Source of the DNA: Mimachlamys varia
Lineage: Eukaryota; Mollusca; Bivalvia; Pectinida; Pectinidae
Length of the DNA: 64,000 nt
NCBI GenBank assembly: GCA_947623455.1
Contig: OX392538.1
Coordinates: forward strand, 34,471,001-34,535,000
Reading direction: 5' to 3'
A program made the position numbers and the translations under genes. The notes beneath the pieces were generated by a model. It was not told where the DNA came from, did no database searches, and saw only the letters and a list, made by a program, of their open reading frames with translations. The stretch's first letter is position 1. Every line of letters begins with the position of its first letter. This document shows positions 12,754-23,057 of the stretch, piece after piece.

Positions 12754-12779
12754 TATCCATACTTACTCTTCCGGAACAA

Positions 12780-12915
12780 CTGGTCTTACTCTCTTTTCGG
12801 TATACAAGGGTCTCAACGTATATCTTTCATTTATTCATATTTTGCCCCTAGTTTAATAGATTTTAAGTTCGGATTCTTGTTTTGTTGACGCTTCGGAAAT
12901 CTCAGATTTTTTTCA
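12780..12915 (+). repeat. TTTTGTTGACGCTT repeat, copy 1
   Basis: Shares CCTAGTTTAATNGATTTT, AGTTCG and TTTTGTTGACGCTTCGG with 15870-16000. A weaker relation to the tandem pair at 18636-18955 is carried by the TTTTGTTGACG(C/T)TTGCA words. No coding content. Low-copy dispersed repeat of unknown class. Confidence 0.4.
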
Positions 12916-13252
12916 AATGAACAGCAGAGATGAATACGAATCATTAAAACAATAATTTAGAAGAAAGAAATACATTTTCCTTTACCAAGGTAAAGCTTGT
13001 ATGCGAGATATTAATGTTATTATGTCTCTACATCTCTCCCATTGCTATATATGTCATACAATGATGGGAATAAGCTTTGCCACTTTCATTGAAATTGGCC
13101 AACTACTCGGAAATAAAAATCCTCCTCCAGTCTGGCTACAGTCCAAACGAAAGTTACGAAGACAACTTTAATACGTTTCAGATAAACCATAAACATCTCA
13201 CAGCTGACAAACAATGCCACTATGATTTAGAAACTGGATATATATCATAATA

Positions 13253-13595
13253 TTAAAGGCCAAATATACGTTACTTTCGGCAAAACTTGAGAAGCGAAAA
13301 TCAAGCTTAATAACTTATCATATTTATAGATTTAGTTAAGATTTACTGATACCAGCAATATTCAAGATGAACTCTTACGCGGTTACCGGTACAGTAGATG
13401 TTGAAACTCTGTATTTGTTAACACGCGTCCATTTTGAACTGTCGTCTAACTTCGGTTTGTTGTTGAAATGTGCCACACCGCTCAGGTTTACTTTGCTTAA
13501 AACTAAATTTTGCATGGTTATCAAATGGATTTTTTTCATATTTTTTTTTCAGAGTTCCGAAAAAAATCCTAAAATTACGTCTATTGGGCCTTTAA
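13253..13595 (-). mobile_element. TTAA-flanked MITE, copy A
   Basis: Begins TTAAAGGCCAAATATACGTT and ends CTATTGGGCCTTTAA, the terminal inverted repeat shared by all full copies (consensus AAGGCCCAATATACGTAACT after a TTAA-type edge). Internal landmarks in this orientation are TTACCGGTACAG, AACACGCGTCCATTTTGAAC and a T-rich right end. At 343 bp it is shorter than its relatives because about 50 bp (the TGAATTATTTT...TTCTTG segment seen at 48220-48275 and 52665-52705) is missing. Non-coding; an internal 95-codon frame is incidental. Confidence 0.8.
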
Positions 13596-15329
13596 CCTGT
13601 TTGAAGAAGGCGTGTTGCCTCCACGTGAATATATGTACACACTGTCAGATTTAAACCCACCCTTTTAAATCTACTGTAATTGCATTGAGGCGGTATTTGT
13701 ATGCAGTTAGCATGGTGTATTTTGAAGTATGCGTTGGCAATGATAAAATACCAAATGTCCATAAACTTTATCGTTTAATGTCGGCTTCGCTTGATTCAAC
13801 AGCACGTGCCTTACGAGTCTATTAATAGAAGATACTGTGTACGAAACTGTAATAAAGAGTCGCCATGCGCAAACTGGCGGCAAGGTATCTGATCCCGTGT
13901 TATTTTCTAACACTACGTTTGACATTTAAAACATATTCGCTATCATCTTCTACGTCACAGATTCTTATTTCTTCGCTAATGATGAGCAGACGGTATTGAT
14001 AACGATGTGGATGTTTTCTATAAATGTGTATTAACTTTCCATGACCTTTAGTTTTTTTACGTGGCATTGACGTATTAGACTAGATTGCTGTTATTTCTGT
14101 TAATGTCACTCCCCGAATTACGTAAATCAAAACGATTATTACTTCTTTTCCGAGAAATGATATTATCTTTATGAAAGTACACTTGATCTACAAACTGATA
14201 ACATTAAGTATAATTTCCTTGTGTACACGCTCATGGTAGAACACGTTTTTCTTATAAACAGAACAAGGATGTAAGCTTATCGGGACTAAGTGGTATTCCT
14301 AAAGAAAAACATCCTTAAACGTCAAAGTATATATTTCCGTTAAGTTTATGATGGAATGTCAATTTTGATAACAACTGTTAAACCAAATTAAGCATCTATA
14401 CTAAAACTTATACAATTGAAATCATATTCTGTATACTGGGATTTTTTGGGGTGCTATAATTTTCGCCTTTTCGCACTCCGACATATGTTTATGAGTGAAA
14501 CCTTAACTTACTACTTTGACGTCATTATGACGTCATTATTGCAACATTAATTGCACTTAAGTTCTCTCATTAAAGTACATAGAAAATGCACGCTATGGAA
14601 CCGTAGCATCATTTGGTCAGATGGCCACTGTTAGTGTTGCTGTCGTCAATATTTTTATGACAATGCTGCATTTACTGTTCAAAGAACTTTACTAGCTAGG
14701 CTAGCATAATAACCGAGACATAACCAAACAAATATGTTTGTTTGAGAAAGTGCATGATCATTCAGTCATGTATCACGTGTTGCTATTTAAATATAAAACA
14801 ACATTTTTTTTTAAATAATTAATCTTTACATTTCTGCTGTAAAGTCTTTTTAAGCCCTTTCAAGTCGAATGCCATAAAGAAAACCAAAAGAAAACGCCAA
14901 ACCACAATGACAGATGAATGAAAACTATTTTGATTTCACCTGTCATAATCATCATTATTTTATCATGACGTCAAAAATAACAATTCGCGGTGCGCAAATA
15001 GCTTCCGGTTGTTTTTGTCGCCGGTTCTCTCTGATAAAAATTGTCGTTTATTAAAACTGACGACCTTTAAACGTAAATAGAAAATATTGAGCTACAATTC
15101 ATCAAAATCAATGATGGTGTGCGACCCCATTGCTAACATCATGGTTTATGACGTGCGAATTTTACCGTTATAAATACAATCATAAATTGCAAGATCCGAC
15201 ATTTCAATAATTTCAGAAATGGAACCCTATGTGTGAACAGAACTATCAGCAAACTAAAAATCGATAAACTACGGAAAAACATGAACAAAGGAAAGACAAA
15301 ACGGAAAATACAAGATCAGGCAATCATCA
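13596..15329. other. No gene recognised
   Basis: Plain AT-rich DNA. Two TGACGTCATTA words in tandem lie at about 14518-14540 (CRE-like), without other promoter evidence. Confidence 0.4.
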
Positions 15330-15455
15330 CCAGTCAAAAACATCATCACCATCATCTTAGTCAGCGGCGTCGTCGTCATCGTCATCATCATCATCGGCGT
15401 CGTCGTGAACAACATCATCATTATCATCATCATCATCATCATCATCTCAAATGAT
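15330..15455. repeat. CAT/CGT triplet microsatellite
   Basis: Imperfect runs of CATCAT mixed with CGTCGT triplets. A 73-codon open frame reading through it gives a Lys-rich start followed by His- and Arg-runs; this is what the triplet tract encodes in one frame and is not evidence of a protein. Confidence 0.8.
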
Positions 15456-15869
15456 TCTTTTTACTTTTACTGTTGTAGATTCGTTTTCTCTCTAATTCCA
15501 CAAAGCATGGTTTTCTTTCGGATACAATTTAACAGTCACAAACTGCTGAAATATATTTACGCTGTCGTTGACATAATTTTGTAATTGAAAGGCCTAGTCT
15601 CCTGAAATTTTATTCGGAACTCAATATCTCTATTTAATCCGAAACTTTCATGCTTATTCACGAACATCGCAAAATCAATACCTAATACCATTTTTACACT
15701 GTTATTGACTGCGAATAAGACAAAACACCGGCATGCAATACACGTAGAAAAGTAACGAATTTCTAGCTATGCCTCAGTTTCCACTTTGAGGGCGTGACAT
15801 TTACTTAGATATGACCTAGATTTAAATGGCGGGCGTTGAAGACGCTTACAGTTCCACAATACTTCATAT

Positions 15870-16000
15870 TCTTCACTTTTTCAAGTTTCTCTGTGTAAAC
15901 TTCCTTGTATTCATTCTTTCCTCCTAGTTTAATCGATTTTGAGTTCGTGTTATCGTTTTGCTGACGCTTCGGTATTCACTGACATTTTTTCTAGTAATTT
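15870..16000 (+). repeat. TTTTGTTGACGCTT repeat, copy 2
   Basis: Partner of 12780-12915: TCCTCCTAGTTTAATCGATT, TTGAGTTCG and TTTTGCTGACGCTTCGG are shared. A TTTTGCACTCTTAATCCTTA word just downstream (16035-16060) resembles TTTTGCAACTCTTAATCCTA in the 18.6 kb pair. Confidence 0.4.
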
Positions 16001-17690
16001 TTCAGAAAAATACACGGGATTTACGATCAAACATCTGCGGTCTTTTGCACTCTTAATCCTTATACACGAGAAGACACAATATCTCTAAATTATACATGGG
16101 ACATTTTTACACAGTTGCCCTGATTTATTCATTGGTATGATTTGCAGTCAATTATCCGCAGAACTTTCCCACTTTCGATGTCATTTGGCAGTCTATATAT
16201 TCTGTCACCCGATATAGTTTCAACGCCACGTGTTTGGTGACACCGTTAACCGTGACGGGTCGAAATGGATCCGGCGTCTGGCAGTTAATGGTGACCAAGT
16301 AAGCCTCACGGGAGCCTGTTGCCAGAAATGGTTCGCAACAATTGAATCAAAGTCGCAAATGAGCTCGATAATTCAATTTACAAATAAATCGAACAAAATG
16401 TGTTTAGTTGAAGTACAGTTTGTAACCAAATGTGTACGTTATATGTGATTTTGCGCCTTTCTTTTCAAACTCTGCCTTTAAAATGCTTTTCATTGAAATA
16501 ATTTTCACGCTTTATTAATTGCTTGATTATTTGGAAGAAATGTCATGTTTGCGCATTGTTCAAATTTGATAAACGATTTTGTAAAGCTAACATATAACGT
16601 CCCTTTCATTTAAGAATTGGCGTTTTATTGACAAACAAACATGGCCATAAGCTTAAGTTATTTGACATTAATTAATGCTAACAAAAAATGTTAAATATTT
16701 TGAATATTAATAACTGAATATGACTTCATTATATTGCTGTTGTTGTTGATAATGTAACATGTCTCCATGAAAATTAAAAAATTGCCAACTGTAGACCTAA
16801 TTGAATTAAAACACATGAATTATTAACCAAGTTCACTCAGGACAATCGTTTACATGATATCATCCGCCCATGCGAAAGCATAAATTCTTAAGTTTCGTTC
16901 CGTTTAAAAAATAAACCCATTAAATCATTGTTATAACTTCCGGTACCGCTCACTTCCGCCTTTGTTATCCAATCTACGTCATGTTAAAATTTGAAATAAC
17001 AAAACCGATGGCTGTTACGTCAATTATGGCTGGAATTAGCGTCAATGATTAGAGACAGCTAGGGAATTTCTTCCTATTTTATTAAAAGCACAACACGGAT
17101 ATCACGTTACAAATTATCGTGATGCATTGATTTTTGTGATGGAAGAAAACAAGTGATTTTAAAATCTGCAGGAGGAGATGCGAAGTCTTTCAGCCGTAAC
17201 ATAAATAAAAATGCTTTCAGTGTCAAAGTTTTCCTTCAGCGTTATTGTAATAACCCCGTTCCTATTGGTTCTGCAGTCGCTTGTCACTTTTGCGTGAAAG
17301 GCCATTGTTGAAACACAAGGGGTCGATGCTGGTTGATTGAGGTAATTTTACGACAAATGTCACAATTTGACAAGATAAAAGGTGAAAGAATTGCCATTCG
17401 ATCATTTCAAAATATTTCTTGTATTGATTTGACGACCATTTTTGTCATCTTTCCCCTCAAGTTCACAATTTTATGCCGCTGATAACGACATAATTTCGCG
17501 TAGTTATGCGTTATTGCGGGACGTGATGATAGCGTTTGAACTTTAAAAATTGCTCGAGACGCCCTAGCAGTAGTTTCAGCGACTCTAGATAAGCAATATT
17601 TTTTTTTTATTTATGATGTACTTTATATTTTGAGTAGATTAAACTGGATAGTTTTAAAGATTCCCTTTTTTACTGTATTATTGCTTTTTC
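16001..17690. other. No gene recognised
   Basis: A 72-codon frame at 16230-16448 has no family motif. TTCCGG words cluster near 16940-16965 (CTTCCGGTACC, CACTTCCGCC). The region lies upstream of the TATA box at 17691 and could be promoter-proximal, which is inference only. Confidence 0.35.
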
Positions 17691-17699
17691 TATATAAAG
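17691..17699 (+). promoter_or_regulatory. TATA box candidate for the 17775 exon
   Basis: TATATAAAG stands in a clean setting, followed 30-40 bp later by initiator-like pyrimidine-A words (TCAACAT at 17721, TCACTTT at 17727) and 84 bp later by the ATG of an open frame ending at a good splice donor. TATA-like words are common in AT-rich DNA; only the arrangement lifts this one. Confidence 0.35.
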
Positions 17700-17774
17700 T
17701 AACCTCCCCTTGACTTCCGGTCAACATCACTTTCGTTGTCTGTGTAGTCGATTGGAGGAATCATATAACAATAT

Positions 17775-17918
17775 ATGGGTTCGAATCAAAGTCTTATCTC
17801 AAACATTGTCTCTATTCAGGACACTGATCTGGATTATATTCTATTGGTTACAGCGTTTCATTTCTTATACAAGTCTTGTCGACAGGAATTGTTTTCCTTT
17901 TCAGATTTTTCCATTAAG
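17775..17918 (+). CDS. Candidate first coding exon, function unknown
   Basis: An ATG at 17775 opens 48 codons that end exactly at AAG|GTAAGG, a near-consensus splice donor in phase 0. The translation starts MGSNQSLISNIVSIQDTD and contains a short hydrophobic stretch (LDYILLVTAFHFLY, residues 19-32) followed by a basic KSCR. A TATA box lies 84 bp upstream. Start context is weak (T at -3, G at +4). The donor is followed within 5 bp by a GGTTTTGTTTGG SINE end, so the SINE would lie inside intron 1. No downstream exon was found and I do not recognise the protein; the LLL/AFHFLY pattern faintly recalls the N-termini of Harbinger-derived proteins, but that is a guess. It may be a chance frame. Confidence 0.25.
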
Positions 17919-17923
17919 GTAAG

Positions 17924-18096
17924 GTTTTGTTTGGTTTATTTCTTTTTAAGATTCTTGAAATTGCTGTGGTATTTTAATGACATGCCCGGTTTAAATAGTG
18001 TAGCAAAGCTGAAGTCCCCGGAGAAAAACCTCCAACAAATAGCCAGTACTCATCGACTGCCACTGCCCCACGTGGACCTCAAACACAAGACCCAGT
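17924..18096 (-). mobile_element. SINE fragment, Ser/Leu-like family
   Basis: Tail words GGTTTTGTTTGGTTTATT at the left, then AAGTCCCCGGAGAAAAACCT, CAGTACTCATCGACTGCC and CTGCCCCACGTGGACCTCAA, matching the SINE body in minus orientation. The head beyond AAGACCCAGTC is missing. Confidence 0.6.
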
Positions 18097-18238
18097 CTTT
18101 TTGGGCCTCGTAAATAAGTCTTCAATGATCAGAATGAAATACACATCATTTACGCTTACGCGGTGTTCCTAGATGTATGCGCCATTATGTTTCTATGACA
18201 ACATACAACAGGCCTCATCACGAGTCAGACATTTAGGG

Positions 18239-18445
18239 TGGTCGGGTGGCGCAGTGGATAGCGCACTTGCCTTTCACCAAGGCGGCCGGGGTTCGATTCC
18301 CCGACTGGACGTGAAAAGGTATGGGGTTTTCTCCTGGTACTCCGGATTACTCCCACAATAAGACCCCTCGCGCGCAAACAACCAGGCCAACAAGAGTGAT
18401 TAATATAAGTTGGATAACTTGCTTCATAATTGTTGTAAAATAAAC
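18239..18445 (+). mobile_element. tRNA-derived SINE, family 2, best-preserved copy
   Basis: The tRNA-like head carries a perfect A box TGGCGCAGTGG (18247-18257) and a perfect B box GGTTCGATTCC (18290-18300), 32 bp apart, the normal class I tRNA spacing. The head is followed by GACGTGAAAAGG, a TTTTCTCCTGGTACTCCGG block and a 3' end TTCATAATTGTTGTAAAATA. Both internal RNA polymerase III promoter boxes are intact, so this copy is the most likely of the set to be transcribable. The extra tRNA-unrelated body and A-rich tail rule out a normal tRNA gene. Confidence 0.8.
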
Positions 18446-18635
18446 AAAATTTATATTTATATATAGTCAGACATGAACAGACGGACGGGGAATACAATGT
18501 GATATTTTACTGTCATTGATACGACGCGAATACCATCAACTGACCGTAATGCTACATGCAGCCGACAATAAAATAATGGTAAACTACCTTGTTAAGCCAT
18601 TAACAACGACGAACGACTACATATACGTAATCTTC

Positions 18636-18955
18636 CCTCTAATGAGAATCCATTTGCAGGCGGAAATATTTGAAATATTCTTCTTTGCATGCATTTTTGC
18701 AACTTTTAATCCTAACCTGCATTGCTTCCCCCATTTACATTAAAGAAACTAATATAGGTTTTGTTGACGTTTGCAATATCTGTAAACAGCGAAAATCTAA
18801 AGAAAATCCATTTGCAGGCGAAAATATTTGAAATGTTCTTCTTTTCACGCACTTTTGCAACTCTTAATCCTAACATGCATTGCTTCCCCCATTTACATTA
18901 AAGAAACTAATGTAGGTTTTGTTGACGCTTGCATTATTTGTAAACAGCAAACATG
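18636..18955 (+). repeat. Two-copy tandem repeat, about 160 bp unit
   Basis: Unit 1 (18636-18798) and unit 2 (18799-18955) both begin near AATCCATTTGCAGGCG, contain AAATATTTGAAAT, CTTAATCCTAAC, TGCATTGCTTCCCCCATTTA and TTTTGTTGACG, and end TGTAAACAGC. Identity looks near 90 %. Weakly related to the singles at 12780 and 15870. Confidence 0.75.
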
Positions 18956-19840
18956 CCGCTGAATTCCCGGATGTACAATGAGTAGCACTAAAAATAGGAA
19001 CAAGAGGCCCAGGGGCCTCAACGGTCATCTGACTATAAAGATCTATATCATTTGTGTTTGTTTTTGCCAAGTTGTTCAAAGATATCTACATACATGTTTA
19101 TAACCCCTGTGACCTTGAAAGTATAAGTGAAGGTCTATATGAGGAATCTTTGCACCAATCTGTCCCAGGTACCCATTGGCCAAATATCAGCACCTAGGGC
19201 CTTTTGGTAAGCGAGAAGACGTTTGTTAAAAGATTTTTACATGTTTTACCCTTGCGACCTTGAAAGTAGGTCAAGGTCATTCATACAAGGAAACTTTGTA
19301 GCACTACATTAGAGGTACCTACTGGCTAAATATCAACACCCAGGGCCTTTAAGTTGTTGAGGAGAAGATTGTTAAAGGTATTTTTACATGTTTGACCCCT
19401 ATGACCTTGAAAGTAGGTTGAGGTCCATTGTATGAGGAAAGTTTGTAGCACTCTATCCCAGGTACCTACTAGCCAAATACCATATTACTCTGGGGGATTT
19501 GGTTAGCGAGAAGAAGATTGTTAAAAGATTTTACATATTTGACCTCTGTGACCTTGAAAGTGGGTCAAGATCATTCATATGAGGAAACTTGATAGCACAC
19601 TATGCCAGGTACCTACCAGCCAAATATCAGCACCCAGGGCCTTTTGGTTATTGAGAAGAAGATTGTTAAAGATTTTTACATATTTGACCCCTGTGACCTT
19701 GAAAGTGGGTCAAGATCATTCATATGAGGAAACTTGATAGCACACTATGCCAAGTACCTACCAGCCAAATATCAGCACCCAGGGCCTTTTGGTTATTGAG
19801 AAGAAGATTGTTAAAGATTTTTATACATATTTGACCCCTG

Positions 19841-19865
19841 TGACCTTGAAAGTAGGTCAAGGTCA
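19841..19865. promoter_or_regulatory. Paired ERR/SF-1-type half-sites in array unit
   Basis: TGACCTTGA, a 7 bp spacer, then TCAAGGTCA: two extended half-sites of the kind bound by monomeric receptors such as ERR and NR5A, facing outward. The right site overlaps AGGTCAAGGTCA, a direct repeat with no spacer (DR0, bound by GCNF-type receptors). The same 25 bp arrangement is exact at 20157, 20471 and 20785 and has one change at 19255. Confidence 0.45.
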
Positions 19866-20333
19866 TTCATATGCGGAAACTTTGTAGCACTCCATGCCAG
19901 GTACCTACTGGCCAAATATCAGGACCCTGGGGCTTATGAAACTTGAGAAGAAGATTCTTAAAACTTTTTACCCATTATAGCCCCAGTGAACCTTTGACCC
20001 CGTCCAGCGCTTAAAGTTGAACTTTGACCTAAACACAATATATCAGGAAAAGATTTGCATTGCCAGTCTACATATAATATATGCAAGTATCATCGGTCTA
20101 GATCATTCGGTTCATTTGATAATGTTGTGTAGATATTTTAACATATTTGACCCATGTGACCTTGAAAGTAGGTCAAGGTCATTTATATGAGAAAACTTTA
20201 GAGTACTCCATCCCTGGTACCTACTGGCCAAATATCAGAACCCTGGGCCTTATGGAACTTGAGAAGAAGATTCTTAAAGCTTTTTACCTATTATAACCCA
20301 TGTTAACCTTTGACCCCGTCCAGCACTCAAAGT

Positions 20334-20346
20334 TGACCTTTGACCT
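20334..20346. promoter_or_regulatory. Consensus DR1 nuclear-receptor element (first)
   Basis: TGACCTTTGACCT is, on the other strand, AGGTCA-A-AGGTCA, the textbook direct repeat with one base spacer recognised by RXR heterodimers, HNF4 and COUP-TF type receptors. A second DR1-like site, GGGTCA-A-AGGTTA in reverse, lies 30 bp upstream in the same unit. Presence of the motif is seen; binding is inference. Confidence 0.5.
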
Positions 20347-20647
20347 AAACACAATATATTAGAAAAAGATTCGCATTGTTGGTCTACATATCATACAAAA
20401 ATATCATTGCTCTAGATCATTTAGTTCTTTAGATAATGTTGTGTAGATTTTTTAACATATTTGACCCCTGTGACCTTGAAAGTAGGTCAAGGTCATTTAT
20501 ATGAGGAAACTTTAGAACACTCTATCCCAGGTTCCTACTGGCCAAATATCAGAACCCTGGGCCTTATGGAACTTGAGAAGAAGATTCTTAAAGCTTTTTA
20601 CCTATTATAACCCATGTTAACCTTTGACCCCGTCCAGCACTCAAAGT

Positions 20648-20660
20648 TGACCTTTGACCT
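20648..20660. promoter_or_regulatory. Consensus DR1 nuclear-receptor element (second)
   Basis: Identical TGACCTTTGACCT one 314 bp unit downstream of the first. The earlier long unit has a one-base variant (TGAACTTTGACCT) at about 20020. The upstream DR1-like companion is also repeated here (about 20618). Confidence 0.5.
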
Positions 20661-21000
20661 AAACACAATATATTAGAAAAAGATTCGCATTGCTGGTCTA
20701 CATATCATACAAAAATATCATTGCTCTAGATCATTTAGTTCTTTAGATAATGTTGTGTAGATTTTTTAACATATTTGACCCCTGTGACCTTGAAAGTAGG
20801 TCAAGGTCATTTATATGAGGAAACTTTAGAACACTCTATCCCAGGTACCTACTGGCCAAATATGATCACCCATAGCCTATTGGTTAGTGAGGAAAAGATT
20901 GTCAAACGCTTTTTTACATATTTGACCCCTGTGACCTTGAAAGTTAGTCAAGGCGGACGGCGGACGGCGCACGACGACGGACGAAGCATGATGGCAATAG

Positions 21001-21030
21001 GTCATCTTGACCCTTCGGGTCAGATGACCT
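21001..21030 (+). other. Terminal hairpin of the 19-21 kb element
   Basis: GGTCATCTTGACCC, a TTC loop region, then GGGTCAGATGACC fold into a near-perfect stem just before the TAAAAA edge. The element start also has a small palindrome (AGGCCCAGGGGCCT), so each end carries its own hairpin. Confidence 0.6.
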
Positions 21031-21034
21031 AAAA

Positions 21035-23057
21035 AGCTGGCAAACACGACAATTTTACGACATCAAACACGTTTGCAAGGACACCAGCCCCAACAGAAAA
21101 GATTTTACCTATCAAGCTAAATATTTTTTGCTGCCCATTACTTGATAATAGATATATGTCGCACCGTAGGGATGTGTACTAATGTGTGTTAATTTCGGTA
21201 TGACATTTGTATCATGTGGGCCTATTCAATGCTGCACCTTTTATACGTAACATCCGGATTCCAAAGTGGAATCGAAGACTATTTTGTTTCGAATAATTGA
21301 TTGGCCCCGGTAATCATAAGAAAATTAACTCATTTAAAGAAAATTACTTTTTACTACATGGAAGCCAATTTGAACCAATCCCAAAATTAAGTGATTCCTA
21401 AATGCCTACAGCCTCTAATACTGCCAATAAATGCAATTTCAGCATTTTATATAGAGCAATATCTAGCCATAATAAGCTGTTCTGTATACAGGCATGCACT
21501 ATTTCATATAATAACAATATCTACAATTCTGAGGAGTCCTATGCCACCTGGCTAATATCTTCCTATTGTGTATGCCTGTGTTTGCTAAAGATGTATTGTG
21601 TTCAACTGGTAGTTGAACCGTTCTTTCAACGGCATCTTTGAGAGTGTCATCTCACCCCCCCCCCCTTGCTCATTTTATACTTCATCTGGGGGGTTGGAGT
21701 CGGAGTTGTGTTGCCTGAATATTTCATGCGAAAGAGAACTACTGGAAGCAAACTCCGTCCGCCTGCGTAGAGGGCCGGATATTAACTATTCCACTTATCC
21801 GCTTAAAGTAAACAAATCGATACACAACAACGAATAAAAAATATTGTCAAAAATCATTACAAGACTTCGTAAATTTCCTAAATATTTCATTTATTTTAAG
21901 TGTGTTTCAATAACGACGGTCATTTTAAGGTTTCAGTTTCAGTGTAATGCTGTCAAAATTATTGAAGAATTAAGATATTCCGTCATGTACGATTATGACA
22001 TGGACGACTGATACGGTTGGTTATGAAATAACAAATAAATCTTATGTATTTGCGCTGATTCGGCGCCGTTTTAAATTAGTGCTTCCATAGGCGTAATACA
22101 AACACTTAATTGTACATTTGCTATCTCTAGTGAACACGTACAAGTACAGAAGAAACCATTAAACATTTTCAAATTCGATTTTCTAAAATCATAATGATGA
22201 ATATGAACCATTATCTTCCCTGACAAGGCAATAAATTTGATCAATTGTATCTGAAAAGGAAACCATACAATACATTTTTTATATGACGGCAATAGAGAAA
22301 AATCGTCAATGGTATTTTTAGAGTTTAACGTTTGACCTCCGATAATAATTCTACTGACGCGTAAACCTAATTAGCTACTTGACAAACTGAAGTCTGTGGG
22401 CCAATCGCAATTATTTAGTGTAGAAGAAAACAATTCAATGGAGCACTCTTAGTGTTTTTTGTGTGTAATTGTGTGTTAGAGTGGTTGTACGTCCGCCTCA
22501 CTTCCGAGAAGTTCCATTATCCATCAGACGATCGTCTGCAACGGGACAAGCATCCTTAAAAAGTACTAACACGTAGTCCTTTAAAGCAAAACTAAATCCT
22601 ATTAAAAAGGAAATTTCAATGCACCGGTACATTAATTACATTATCACAGAAGTTGAAGTTCTAAATTTCAAGATCCAGTAACTGTTTTCAAACCATTTTG
22701 GTCCCACAAAAGATAAAACCAAACTTGTCATATAATGCATTGTTCAATAAAAATTAACAGAAAATAAGGTTATTCATACCAAATCACGTTTGGGTGACGC
22801 ATATCTTTTACTGTGTAAAATTATTTCTTATCGTAACGTACTACACAAAAAAAACAAGTTCGGAATTTTCCCAGTGCTGGATAAATGTTGCATGTCGTTA
22901 TGGGAAAAACGTAGGAGTACAATGTAGAACAGAACGGCGACTCTCGTCAATTAACAAAAATCAATGTGCTTGCATCACTTTTTTTCGGTCCAGACTAGAT
23001 CTCTCTACCTTTTCGATGATGTTGCAACGGGCAACATTCAACACATATATGTAGATC
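21035..23057. other. No gene recognised; C11 run
   Basis: Plain sequence with a C11 run at 21655-21665. Short frames at 21402-22292 and 22794-23054 lack motifs. Confidence 0.4.

Larger units (their letters stand above)
19107..20960 (+). repeat. Tandem array, 146 bp units switching to 314 bp units
   Basis: The word GACCTTGAAAG (first base C to T variants allowed) begins at 19111, 19256, 19403, 19550, 19695, 19842, 20158, 20472, 20786 and 20933. Spacings are 145, 147, 147, 145, 147, 316, 314, 314 and 147. The long units contain an added 168 bp block with AACCTTTGACCCCGTCCAGC and TTGACCTTTGACCTAAACAC. So a short-unit array contains three rounds of a compound higher-order unit. Units share GGTACCTACTGGCCAAATAT, AGAAGAAGATT and TTTTTACATATTTGACCCCT. 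Confidence 0.85.
18999..21034 (+). mobile_element. AAGAGGCCC-type element with tandem core, long form
   Basis: Starts ACAAGAGGCCCAGGGGCCTC followed by AACGGTCATCTGA, and ends with a GGCGGACGGCGGACGGCG tract, a strong hairpin and TCAGATGACCTAAAAA. The start word GGTCATCTGA and end word TCAGATGACC are inverse complements. The interior (19107-20960) is a tandem array. A 0.5 kb relative with the same ends and no array is at 36498-36986. No transposase frame; non-autonomous. Helitron-like (3' hairpin, tandem core) or TIR-type origins are both possible. Confidence 0.7.

Noticed and set aside
14518..14540. Tandem CRE-like TGACGTCA promoter
   Set aside because: Two adjacent sites only, no TATA, exon or conserved frame near; TGACGTCA-like words are frequent across this window.
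15233..15454. His-rich 73-codon frame
   Set aside because: It is the translation of a CAT/CGT triplet tract plus a short chance leader.
18239..18310. Functional tRNA gene
   Set aside because: A and B boxes are intact, but the head continues into a SINE body shared with 11205 and 39518, and the acceptor-stem ends do not pair as a tRNA.
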